A program made the translations under genes and the position numbers. Of a stretch of DNA of 5,239 bases, positions 1-5,239 are shown one piece after another (the stretch's first letter is position 1; the number at the start of each line of letters is the position of its first letter). The DNA comes from Alphaproteobacteria bacterium (GTDB taxonomy: Bacteria; Pseudomonadota; Alphaproteobacteria; ATCC43930; CGMCC-115725): contig JAFMSA010000354.1 of assembly GCA_017353855.1 (NCBI GenBank), positions 1 through 5,239 on the forward strand. Reading direction: 5' to 3'. The notes beneath the pieces are model-generated. The model searched no databases, was not told where the DNA came from, and worked only from the letters and a program-made list of their open reading frames with translations.

Positions 1-155
1 AGCTTCGCAACGAAGGACTTGTTGTGATGGAAGGCCACCGCGTTGAAATAAAGAATTTCGACGCTCTGTCGGCATTAGCCGATTTCGAGCGCGCATATTT
101 ACGACATTTCCGGATGGGCGACGCTCTGCTACCGCAAGCAACCCATCAAAATTGA
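1..155 (+). CDS. C-terminal tail of a probable Crp/Fnr-family transcriptional regulator (partial, 5' end outside window)
   Basis: The reading frame is open from base 3 (first full codon) to a TGA at 153-155, giving about 50 residues. It starts LRNEGLVVMEGHRVEIKNF and continues through DALSALADFERAYL. This pattern is a recognition-helix exit followed by 'GL(V/I)', a short beta wing with a G-x-x-x-I/V turn, then 'D-x-x-x-L-x-x-x-A-x-F-(D/E)-x-x-YL'. It is typical of the last 35 residues of Crp/Fnr-type regulators in Rhizobiales, where a winged helix-turn-helix is followed by a short C-terminal helix. The cyclic-nucleotide-binding-like domain and the HTH core lie off the left edge. About 16 residues after AYL do not look like the usual ending, so the natural stop may have been lost or the tail extended. 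Whether this regulator controls the transporters downstream cannot be told, because 638 bases separate them. The family call is by eye from a short fragment. Confidence 0.5.
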   Translation, partial: LRNEGLVVMEGHRVEIKNFDALSALADFERAYLRHFRMGDALLPQATHQN

Positions 156-526
156 AGACATCACCTCACCTTCTTCGTCATCATCACCAGCAACGGACCG
201 CTTTCCGAAGCCCACACCGGCCGTTCGGCCATGCCGGAACCGCTGTTTCTGTTAGAGGTCCAGGCTGCGTTCGCAGAAATTGGCTGGCCGCGGCAGGTAA
301 CCGCCGCCGTTGATTTCGCCCTTCTCGATGGGCCAGGCGATGGCTAGGTCGGGTCCGAGCACCAAGGAGACCGACCGAGCATCGCGCCGATCAGCATCGG
401 TATCACAAAACTGAGGTTTCAGACCGGCTCGGTTACAAAGAAGTTGGCCCACGGGCTGTCGCGCCGATTTGGTTCGCTGAACGGCGTTGCCGGGGCCTCG
501 GTTGCCAGCGCAGCTTAGGCACATTA
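156..526. other. No supportable gene; possible decayed coding sequence
   Basis: No frame in this stretch has a credible start, ribosome binding site and recognisable product. A 90-codon minus-strand frame (524 to 252) is open, but it resembles no family I can name with confidence. A second minus-strand frame has alphaproteobacterium-like codon choice from 514 to 347 and includes a hydrophobic run reading NLSFVIPMLIGAMLG. It carries stops at 517-515, 421-419 and 346-344. On the plus strand, the frame of the upstream regulator tail stays open to 345 and again from 348 to 516, with stops at 153-155, 345-347 and 516-518. Partial coding character in several frames, broken by stops, could be the remains of a frameshifted gene. 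GC-rich DNA also produces chance open frames, so this is a weak call. Confidence 0.25.
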
Positions 527-556
527 TTGACTCACATTATTATCCTACATTAAAAA
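527..556 (+). promoter_or_regulatory. Candidate sigma70-type promoter for the first transporter
   Basis: TTGACT at 527-532 matches five of six bases of the -35 consensus. TAAAAA at 551-556 matches four of six bases of the -10 consensus, and the spacing is 18 bases. The element sits in the only clearly AT-rich patch of the upstream region (about 520-560), which supports a promoter. The predicted start would fall near 562-564, leaving a leader of about 230 bases before the ATG at 794. Alphaproteobacterial promoters are often degenerate, so exact positions are uncertain. Confidence 0.35.
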
Positions 557-564
557 AGAAGAAT

Positions 565-662
565 GGCGGTTAGACCAAGGCCGTCAGCAAGCAAGGGAGC
601 GCGAGAACAAACCGCTCCCATCGGAACAGGAGGACCCGTCGGCCACGCTAGGTGGCACCGCC
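565..662 (+). promoter_or_regulatory. Possible structured 5' leader (closed multibranch fold) ahead of the first transporter
   Basis: Three nested or adjacent complementary segments can pair at once. GGCGGT (565-570) pairs with ACCGCC (657-662) as a closing stem. GGGAGCG (595-601) pairs with CGCTCCC (613-619) around an 11-base loop. GCCAC (642-646) pairs with GTGGC (652-656) around the loop GCTAG. The last hairpin abuts the 3' strand of the closing stem, so the two could stack. A competing pairing exists: GCGGT (566-570) can pair with ACCGC (611-615), which would disrupt the second stem. The unpaired part includes a perfect AGGAGG (628-633) that has no start codon at a useful distance. The fold starts within a few bases of the start site predicted from the promoter at 527-556. 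I do not recognise a known riboswitch class. Stems of this length arise by chance in GC-rich DNA, so covariation is needed. Confidence 0.25.
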
Positions 663-691
663 CAGCAGCTTAACGCTATAGGCCCCAGCAC

Positions 692-726
692 GCGAGCCGG
701 TCATTCGCCCGCCGCCGCGCGCTCGC
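692..726 (+). repeat. Inverted repeat GCGAGC / GCTCGC in the leader
   Basis: GCGAGC (692-697) and GCTCGC (721-726) are perfect inverted repeats separated by 23 GC-rich bases. No T tract follows, so this is not a terminator. It may add structure to the leader of the first transporter or may be chance. Confidence 0.2.
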
Positions 727-778
727 ACATGTGGCTTGGCTGATCTGGTGGCTCCGTCATCTGGCTGGACCGCGCTGC

Positions 779-786
779 GGAGAGGA
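779..786 (+). promoter_or_regulatory. Ribosome binding site deciding the start of transporter 1
   Basis: GGAGAGGA ends seven bases before the ATG at 794. The alternative in-frame GTG at 731 would add 21 residues rich in tryptophan, which the paralogue at 3772 lacks, so the site supports the shorter protein. Confidence 0.7.
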
Positions 787-793
787 AAAACTC

Positions 794-2218
794 ATGCTGG
801 AGCGCCTGGAGCAGCAGAAGAGGCTGACTGCCAATCAGTGGCGGATCATCCTGACCACCAATCTCGGCGACATGCTCGATTTTTTCGACTTCTTTCTGAT
901 CGGGTACGTGCTGGCCTTCATCCTCAAGGAATGGCACATCACCTACGGCCAATCGGCGATCATCCTGATCTCTGCCGGCCTCGGCGCGGTGCCCGGCGCC
1001 TTTTTTTGGGGTTGGATGGGTGACCGCATCGGCCGCCGCACGGTATTCATGCTGACCGCGCTCAACGTCGCGGTCGCCACGGGCATCATGTACTTCACGC
1101 CGGACCAGCACTGGCTGATTCCGGGTTGGGCCTTCCTGGCGTTTTTCCGGTTCTTTGTCGGTTTCGGCAATGCCGGCATGATCGCAGTCGACATCCCGCT
1201 GGTGCAGGAATTCGTACCGACTTACAAGCGCGGCTGGGTGGCCGGGTTGACGACAACGCTGCTGCCGGCGGGCAACATTCTCGGCGCGGTCTCAGGCGCT
1301 TTCCTGGCCCCATCGATCGGCTGGCGCGGCTTGTTCCTCGTTGGGCTCACTCCGGCAGTGCTGATTCTCCTGATCCGCTATTGGGTGCCGGAATCGCCGC
1401 GCTTCCTGATGCGTATGGGCCGCTACGATGAGGCACGCAAGTCGCTCGCCTGGGCCTTGCAGTGCGACCCAAGCCACATCCAATTGCCGACTATAACCGT
1501 CGATGAGGAAAGGACGCGCTGGCGCGAACTCTTCGGCTACCCGCGCAGCATGGTGGCCGCCTGCATGATCGCGCTGAGCCAGACCGGCGGTGTCGGCATC
1601 CTGATGTGGATCACGGCGCTGTTTGTCATGGTGCTTAAGATCACCCCTGCCGAAGCCTCGTATCTGATGATCTGGGTCGGTGTTCTCGGCATCGTCGGGC
1701 GCCTCGTCGCCTCGTGGATGTCAGACGCGCTGGGGCGTCGCTACTCCGGTTTCCTGATTGGCATGGGTGGCGCGCTCGCGATGGCGCTGGCCGGCTACTG
1801 GCACGACGTCTATATCGGTACGGTGTCGGTGTTTTTCGTGCTGGTAATGATCCAGCGGTTCTTCGGTGACGCCAGCTATGCAATTATCGGCCCCTACATC
1901 GCGGAAGTCTGGCCGAACCGGTTGCGTGCAAGCGGTATGGGTTTCAGCTACGGCGTCGGGAATCTCGGTAAGATTATCGGCCCGCTAGGGCTCGCAATAA
2001 TCGCCGGCTCGTCCGATCTGGTTAGCCCGAAAGCGACGCTCGACGCGCTGTTCCCCGCATTCCTGTTTCTCGCCTTCTGGTATGGTCAGGCTGGGCTGAT
2101 ATTCCTGCTGCTCGGCTTTGAGACCAAGGGGCGTTCAATCGAGGAGATTAGCAGGAGCCTCGATGGTGCTCCGGCTGCGCTGCCGTCCACTTCCACCGCG
2201 AGGGCGCGGGCGCTGTAG
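794..2218 (+). CDS. MFS transporter, sugar-porter-like / general metabolite:H+ symporter (paralogue 1)
   Basis: This is a 474-residue inner-membrane secondary transporter that probably couples uptake of a small organic solute to protons; the substrate is unknown. About 12 membrane segments can be placed, roughly at 21-43, 54-74, 84-101, 109-130, 146-168, 176-196, 253-275, 288-308, 318-335, 341-360, 380-405 and 418-441. Signatures visible are an acidic first helix DMLDFFD (26-32, with D26, D29 and D32), loop 2-3 motif GWMGDRIGRR (73-82), FRFFVGFG (118-125), VPESPRFL (198-205), the second-half loop SDALGRR (310-316), EVWPNRLRASGMG (371-383) and ETKGRSIEEI (443-452). PESPR and E-T-K-G-R are hallmarks of the sugar-porter clan (Pfam Sugar_tr type); the acidic helix 1 recalls aromatic-acid:H+ symporters. 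I chose the ATG at 794 over an in-frame GTG at 731. GGAGAGGA lies just upstream at 779-786, and the third transporter begins with the same residues (M-x-ERLEQQKRLT). The family call is firm; the substrate is not. Confidence 0.93.
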   Translation: MLERLEQQKRLTANQWRIILTTNLGDMLDFFDFFLIGYVLAFILKEWHITYGQSAIILISAGLGAVPGAFFWGWMGDRIGRRTVFMLTALNVAVATGIMYFTPDQHWLIPGWAFLAFFRFFVGFGNAGMIAVDIPLVQEFVPTYKRGWVAGLTTTLLPAGNILGAVSGAFLAPSIGWRGLFLVGLTPAVLILLIRYWVPESPRFLMRMGRYDEARKSLAWALQCDPSHIQLPTITVDEERTRWRELFGYPRSMVAACMIALSQTGGVGILMWITALFVMVLKITPAEASYLMIWVGVLGIVGRLVASWMSDALGRRYSGFLIGMGGALAMALAGYWHDVYIGTVSVFFVLVMIQRFFGDASYAIIGPYIAEVWPNRLRASGMGFSYGVGNLGKIIGPLGLAIIAGSSDLVSPKATLDALFPAFLFLAFWYGQAGLIFLLLGFETKGRSIEEISRSLDGAPAALPSTSTARARAL

Positions 2219-2239
2219 CCGGAAGGGTGTTCATCCGGC
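2218..2239 (+). repeat. Hairpin overlapping the stop codon of transporter 1
   Basis: GCCGGA (2218-2223) and TCCGGC (2234-2239) form a 6-bp stem with a 10-base loop. It starts at the last base of the TAG stop. No run of T follows, so it is not a standard intrinsic terminator. It could protect the 3' end of an mRNA segment or be chance. Confidence 0.3.
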
Positions 2240-2258
2240 CCGCCAGGCACGCCCGACG

Positions 2259-2283
2259 AGCGCCATATTCCGTGATGGGCGCT
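2259..2283 (+). repeat. Eight-pair imperfect hairpin in the gap between transporters 1 and 2
   Basis: AGCGCCAT (2259-2266) can pair with ATGGGCGCT (2275-2283), with one bulged G at 2277 and an 8-base loop. No T tract follows, so a Rho-independent terminator is unlikely. It may be an mRNA-stabilising or REP-like element, or a weak attenuator between the two genes. Confidence 0.35.
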
Positions 2284-2343
2284 GAGCCCCCAACGCCGTC
2301 ACTAATGGTTCGATCGCTAGAACAGTTGGCGCACAAAATGCCT

Positions 2344-2350
2344 GGGAGGA
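2344..2350 (+). promoter_or_regulatory. Ribosome binding site of transporter 2
   Basis: GGGAGGA ends seven bases before the ATG at 2358. This is strong Shine-Dalgarno complementarity at normal spacing and fixes the start; a downstream in-frame ATG (residue 14) has no comparable site. Confidence 0.8.
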
Positions 2351-2357
2351 ACGTAGA

Positions 2358-3665
2358 ATGACACAGCACGATGAAGCGCCGTCAAAGCCGCCCTCAATGC
2401 ATCGCATGATCGTCGCAGCAACGATCGGCAATGTACTGGAATGGTTCGACTTCGTCGTCTATGGCTTCTTTGCCGTGACGATCGCGCAAGTGTTCTTCCC
2501 GACCGGCAATGCCACAGTGTCGCTGTTGATCACCTTTGGCGCATTCGGCCTTGCTTATCTGGTACGGCCATTGGGCGCAATCGTCGTCGGCAGCTATACC
2601 GACCGGGCGGGCCGCAAGGCGGGCCTCTTGCTCTCGATTGCGCTGATGATGATCGGCACGACGCTGATGGCGGTGACACCGGGCTACGCAACGATTGGCA
2701 TCGCTGCGCCGATCCTCATTACGCTGTCGCGGCTGTTGCAGGGGTTTTCAGTGGGCGGCGAGTTCGGCAGCGCGGTGAGCTTTCTGGCCGAGCATGGCGG
2801 CGGACGACGCGGCTTCGCCGCAAGCTGGCAATTTGCTACCGGCGGCATGATCACAGTCCTCGCCTCGCTGTTCGGCGTGACCCTGACGACTGTGTTGACC
2901 CACCAACAGTTGGTGGATTGGGGATGGCGGATCCCCTACTTCTTCGGGATGCTGGTCGGTCCGGCCGGGCTCTACATCCGTGCGAAAGTCGTCGAAACGC
3001 CGGAATTCGTCGAAGCTGAGCTGCCCCCCACGATCCCCATCAGCGATTTGTTGCGCCGGCATCCGCTGCCGGTCTTGCTGGCGCTCGGCATATCGATCAT
3101 TTCCAACAGCTCGTTCTACATCCTGGCCTACGTCCCGACCTACGGCGAGAAGACGCTGCACTTGCCGGCGTCGACGGGGTTCACAGCGACCCTGATCGGC
3201 GGTCTGATCCTGGCGATCGGCTGCCCGCTCGCCGGCCAATGGTCCGACAAAATGGCGCAGCGCCCGCTAATCATGGTGGTCGCCTGCTGGTTGTTCGTGC
3301 TGACCTCCTACCCGGCATTCTACCTGATGGCCGCCTGGCCCTCGCTCGCAGCCTGCATCATCGCCGTCGGCTGGCTCCAGCTGGTCAAGGCCGGCTATAG
3401 CGGCGTCTTGCCCTCACTGTTATCGGAGCAGTTTCCGGTCGACACTCGGGCGATCGGCGTGTCGCTAAGTTTCAGCACCGCCGTATCGATCTTTGGCGGC
3501 CTTGCGCCGTTGATCGCTACCTGGCTGATCGCGCAGACGGGCGATCCGCTGTCGCCGAGCTATTATCTGATTGTCACAGCCCTGCTCAGTCTCGGCGCTC
3601 TGATCGCGATCCGGCGTCGCAGTCGCCGTGTGAGCCCGGCAGTACGGGTCCCACTGACAGCATAG
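2358..3665 (+). CDS. MFS transporter, metabolite:H+ symporter (MHS) family, CitA/KgtP-like
   Basis: This is a 435-residue inner-membrane proton symporter of the MHS family. Its known members carry citrate or tricarballylate (CitA, TcuC), alpha-ketoglutarate (KgtP), proline/betaine (ProP) and related solutes. Diagnostic motifs in order are GNVLEWFDF (24-32) in helix 1, VRPLG (69-73), the loop 2-3 signature GSYTDRAGRK (78-87), RLLQGFSVGGEFG (125-137) in helix 4, WGWRIPYFFG (188-197), ETPEF (213-217), the second-half loop SDKMAQRP (296-303) and FPVDTRAIG (359-367). Length and helix 1 wording are closest to the CitA-like branch, so a di- or tricarboxylate is the most likely substrate class; this is inference. 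The C-terminus ends in a basic cytoplasmic tail rich in arginine (419-430). It lies between two paralogous transporters of another MFS family, 139 bases after the first and 106 before the next, and could share their transcript. The family call is firm. Confidence 0.92.
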   Translation: MTQHDEAPSKPPSMHRMIVAATIGNVLEWFDFVVYGFFAVTIAQVFFPTGNATVSLLITFGAFGLAYLVRPLGAIVVGSYTDRAGRKAGLLLSIALMMIGTTLMAVTPGYATIGIAAPILITLSRLLQGFSVGGEFGSAVSFLAEHGGGRRGFAASWQFATGGMITVLASLFGVTLTTVLTHQQLVDWGWRIPYFFGMLVGPAGLYIRAKVVETPEFVEAELPPTIPISDLLRRHPLPVLLALGISIISNSSFYILAYVPTYGEKTLHLPASTGFTATLIGGLILAIGCPLAGQWSDKMAQRPLIMVVACWLFVLTSYPAFYLMAAWPSLAACIIAVGWLQLVKAGYSGVLPSLLSEQFPVDTRAIGVSLSFSTAVSIFGGLAPLIATWLIAQTGDPLSPSYYLIVTALLSLGALIAIRRRSRRVSPAVRVPLTA

Positions 3666-3680
3666 GTCCGTATTTGGCGT

Positions 3681-3703
3681 GCGCCGTGACAAGGCGGCGC
3701 TTT
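3681..3703 (+). terminator. Weak candidate intrinsic terminator after transporter 2
   Basis: GCGCCG (3681-3686) and CGGCGC (3695-3700) form a perfect 6-bp GC stem with an 8-base loop, followed directly by TTT (3701-3703) and then CC. The position, 16 bases after the stop of the middle gene, is right for a terminator. The T run is short, so termination would be partial at best. Confidence 0.3.
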
Positions 3704-3705
3704 CC

Positions 3706-3715
3706 GGGCATGCCC
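3706..3715. repeat. Perfect 10-base palindrome GGGCATGCCC
   Basis: GGGCATGCCC is self-complementary with no loop and lies right after the candidate terminator stem. It could be a protein-binding half-site pair, but it is short and unremarkable in GC-rich DNA. Confidence 0.2.
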
Positions 3716-3734
3716 CGTCCCGCGATTCGCTGTA

Positions 3735-3749
3735 GCCGAAGCAATCGGC
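3735..3749 (+). repeat. Small hairpin just upstream of the transporter 3 ribosome binding site
   Basis: GCCGA (3735-3739), loop AGCAA, TCGGC (3745-3749) is a perfect 5-bp inverted repeat that ends eight bases before the Shine-Dalgarno at 3758. It could be an operator half-pair or a translation-affecting hairpin. No known binding motif is recognised. Confidence 0.25.
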
Positions 3750-3757
3750 GCAGTCAT

Positions 3758-3765
3758 GGAGGTAA
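3758..3765 (+). promoter_or_regulatory. Ribosome binding site of transporter 3
   Basis: GGAGGTAA ends six bases before the ATG at 3772. It is close to the full anti-Shine-Dalgarno complement and is the strongest ribosome binding site of the three genes. It fixes the start and, by homology, supports the start chosen for transporter 1. Confidence 0.8.
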
Positions 3766-3771
3766 CGAAAT

Positions 3772-5187
3772 ATGATCGAGCGCCTGGAACAACAAAAACG
3801 GCTGACCAGCAACCAGTGGAAACTCATTTGCACGGCCAACGTTGCCGATCTGCTGGATTTCTTCGATCTCTTTCTGATCGGGTACGTTACCGCTGCGCTC
3901 ACAAAGGAGTGGTCGCTGACCTATTTGCAGGGCGGCGCGATCCTGATGGCGTCGGGCATCGGCGCACCGCCCGGGGCCTGGCTCTGCGGCTGGCTCGGCG
4001 ATCGGATCGGCCGGCGGACGCTGTTCATCTGGTCGTCGATCGTTATCTCCCTCGCCACCGGCCTCATGGTGTTCACGCCGGGACCTGATGGAATCGTCCC
4101 AGGGTGGTTGTTCCTGGTAATCTGCCGTGTCTTTGTCGGCGTCGGCAACGCCGGGATCTACACCATCGACCTGCCGCTGGTGCAGGAATTCATCCCCGCG
4201 TACAAGCGCGGCTGGGTTAGCGCGCTAGTCACGACGATGCTGCCGGCAGGTAGCTTGCTGGCAGGATTTGTCGGTTGGCAACTATTGCCGATCGTTGGCT
4301 GGCGCGGGCTTTTCCTGGTTGGTCTGGTGCCGCTGGTGCTGGTGTTCATGATCCGCTACTGGGTCCCGGAATCGCCGCGGTGGCTGATTGGAAAGGGCCG
4401 GATGGAAGAGGCGCGCAGGTCGCTCGCGTGGGCTTTGATGATCAGCCCCAACGAGATCCAGCTGCCGACAGCTTTGCCTGGGGTTGAGAAGACCCGTTGG
4501 CGGGAGCTGTTCAAATATCCGCGGCTCGTGGCTTCAGGCATGCTCACCGGCCTGACGCAGACCGGAGGCGCCTCGCTCGGCCTGTGGGGCGCAACCCTGC
4601 TCGTGCTCGTGATGAGGGTGTCGCCAGCCGACGCCGCTTACCTGATGATCTGGGTCAGTGTATCGGCGGTTCTCGGGCGCTTCTTCATCACCGCACTGGT
4701 CGAGCCGCTCGGCCGTCGCGGCTCGGCGACGCTGTGCATGGTATGCGGTGGCGTCGGCATGATCGGGCAGGGATACCTCCACGACGTCTATATCGGAGGT
4801 TGGTCGCTGTTCTACGTCCTGTTCATCGTGCAGACGTTCTTCGGCAGCGCGAATTACTCGGTCGTCGGGCCTTATATGGCCGAAATCTGGCCGGCGCGTC
4901 TGCGTGCCAGCGGGATGGGGATCAGCTATGGTACGGGCAATCTCGGCAAGTTCATCGGCCCCTTGGGCCTGTCATTGATCATGGGTGCCGGCGACGTCAT
5001 CAAGCCAGCGGCGCCCAATCTCGCCATGCTCGGCCCCGCCTTCATATATTTCGCCTCGTGGTACGCCCTCGGGCTGATCGGCTTCTGGGTGTTCGGCTAC
5101 GAACCCAAAGGCCGCACCTTCGACGAGATCGACGAGGCACTCGCGACGCCGGCCGCGCCGGCCACCGTGCGAGCGTCGGCGGTGTAA
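3772..5187 (+). CDS. MFS transporter, sugar-porter-like / general metabolite:H+ symporter (paralogue 2)
   Basis: This is a 471-residue, 12-helix inner-membrane carrier, probably a proton symporter for a small organic solute. It aligns with the product of 794-2218 without gaps over the first 400 residues, with 228 identical by hand count. Shared landmarks are DLLDFFD (26-32) in helix 1, GWLGDRIGRR (73-82), VGVGNAG (122-128), IDLPLVQEF (132-140), YKRGWV (144-149), VPESPRWL (198-205), TRWRELF (241-247), YLHDVYIG (335-342), EIWPARLRASGMG (371-383), GNLGKFIGPLGL (389-400) and EPKGRTFDEI (444-453). One difference stands out: the second-half loop reads VEPLGRR (310-316) where the paralogue has SDALGRR. 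Divergence is highest in helices 2, 3, 5, 7 and 9, which suggests a related but different substrate; that is inference. It follows the MHS-type gene by 106 bases and may be transcribed with it or separately. Nothing indicates that it is broken. Confidence 0.93.
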   Translation: MIERLEQQKRLTSNQWKLICTANVADLLDFFDLFLIGYVTAALTKEWSLTYLQGGAILMASGIGAPPGAWLCGWLGDRIGRRTLFIWSSIVISLATGLMVFTPGPDGIVPGWLFLVICRVFVGVGNAGIYTIDLPLVQEFIPAYKRGWVSALVTTMLPAGSLLAGFVGWQLLPIVGWRGLFLVGLVPLVLVFMIRYWVPESPRWLIGKGRMEEARRSLAWALMISPNEIQLPTALPGVEKTRWRELFKYPRLVASGMLTGLTQTGGASLGLWGATLLVLVMRVSPADAAYLMIWVSVSAVLGRFFITALVEPLGRRGSATLCMVCGGVGMIGQGYLHDVYIGGWSLFYVLFIVQTFFGSANYSVVGPYMAEIWPARLRASGMGISYGTGNLGKFIGPLGLSLIMGAGDVIKPAAPNLAMLGPAFIYFASWYALGLIGFWVFGYEPKGRTFDEIDEALATPAAPATVRASAV

Positions 5188-5191
5188 TCCA

Positions 5192-5203
5192 TCGCCCGGG
5201 CGA
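5192..5203. repeat. Perfect 12-base palindrome after the third transporter
   Basis: TCGCCCGGGCGA is self-complementary and begins five bases after the TAA. There is no T tract and no loop, so it would only form a hairpin by opening the centre. It could mark the 3' end of the transcript or be chance. The rest of the 52-base tail to the window edge holds nothing I can identify. Confidence 0.25.
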
Positions 5204-5239
5204 CCTCAGGGCAGGCATTACGGCACCGGACCCACCGGT

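Noticed and set aside
252..524. 90-codon minus-strand frame as a real gene; a short piece (GPDLAIAWPI) recalls the end of RmlC-type epimerases
   Set aside because: The similarity is only a few residues, the rest does not fit, and there is no clear ribosome binding site. Kept only as part of the possible decayed region.
628..650. Perfect AGGAGG as the ribosome binding site of a short leader peptide
   Set aside because: No ATG, GTG or TTG lies 4-12 bases downstream. The first GTG, at 652, is too far away and runs only nine codons before a stop.
648..662. T-box-like string, AGGTGGCACCGC, resembling the AGGGTGGNACCGCG element of tRNA-sensing leaders
   Set aside because: It lacks one G and the final G of the consensus. 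I see no stem I landmarks, specifier loop or terminator helix with T tract, and T-box leaders are not expected in alphaproteobacteria.
731..793. N-terminal extension of transporter 1 from the GTG at 731
   Set aside because: The paralogue at 3772 starts exactly at the position equivalent to the ATG at 794, and the ribosome binding site at 779-786 serves that ATG.
701..1111. 136-codon open frame on the minus strand overlapping the start of transporter 1
   Set aside because: It is the antisense shadow of a strongly supported gene. Its composition is rich in R, D, E, H and Q as expected from reading GC-rich membrane-protein codons backwards.
2748..3239. 163-codon open frame on the minus strand inside transporter 2
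   Set aside because: It is the antisense shadow of the MHS gene, whose family motifs run across the whole stretch.
5224..5238. Direct repeat CACCGG (5224-5229 and 5233-5238) at the right edge
   Set aside because: Two six-base copies are too short and too GC-rich to separate from chance, and the window ends there.

Overview
The window is chromosomal-type DNA of high G+C with GC-rich third codon positions. It looks like an alphaproteobacterium, probably of the Bradyrhizobium/Rhizobiales kind. That assignment rests on codon style and protein flavour only; no rRNA or other marker gene is present.

Layout. Bases 1-155 hold what looks like the C-terminal tail of a Crp/Fnr-type regulator, cut by the left edge. 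Bases 156-793 contain no gene I can support. Within them lie traces of possible gene decay (about 160-517), an AT-rich candidate promoter (527-556), and a stretch that can fold into a closed multibranch structure (565-662), which would form the 5' leader of the first transporter mRNA. Three complete major facilitator superfamily (MFS) transporter genes follow, all on the + strand: 794-2218 (474 aa), 2358-3665 (435 aa) and 3772-5187 (471 aa). The gaps between them are 139 and 106 bases. Each gap contains small inverted repeats and a good Shine-Dalgarno sequence for the next gene. The last 52 bases hold only a short palindrome.

How the genes relate. The first and third transporters are clear paralogues: 228 of the first 400 residues are identical by hand count, in an alignment without gaps. 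Both are of the sugar-porter-like/general metabolite:H+ symporter type. The middle one belongs to a different MFS family, the metabolite:H+ symporter (MHS) family that includes CitA, KgtP and ProP. No catabolic enzyme lies between them, so the window itself does not name a substrate. Organic or aromatic acids are a reasonable guess from family membership. The genes could be one transcript or three, and the sequence does not settle this. I found no mobile element, CRISPR array, tRNA or rRNA, and no clearly new multi-gene system. The most unusual points are the tandem of three uptake-type carriers with a paralogous pair flanking an unrelated one, and the possible structured leader.
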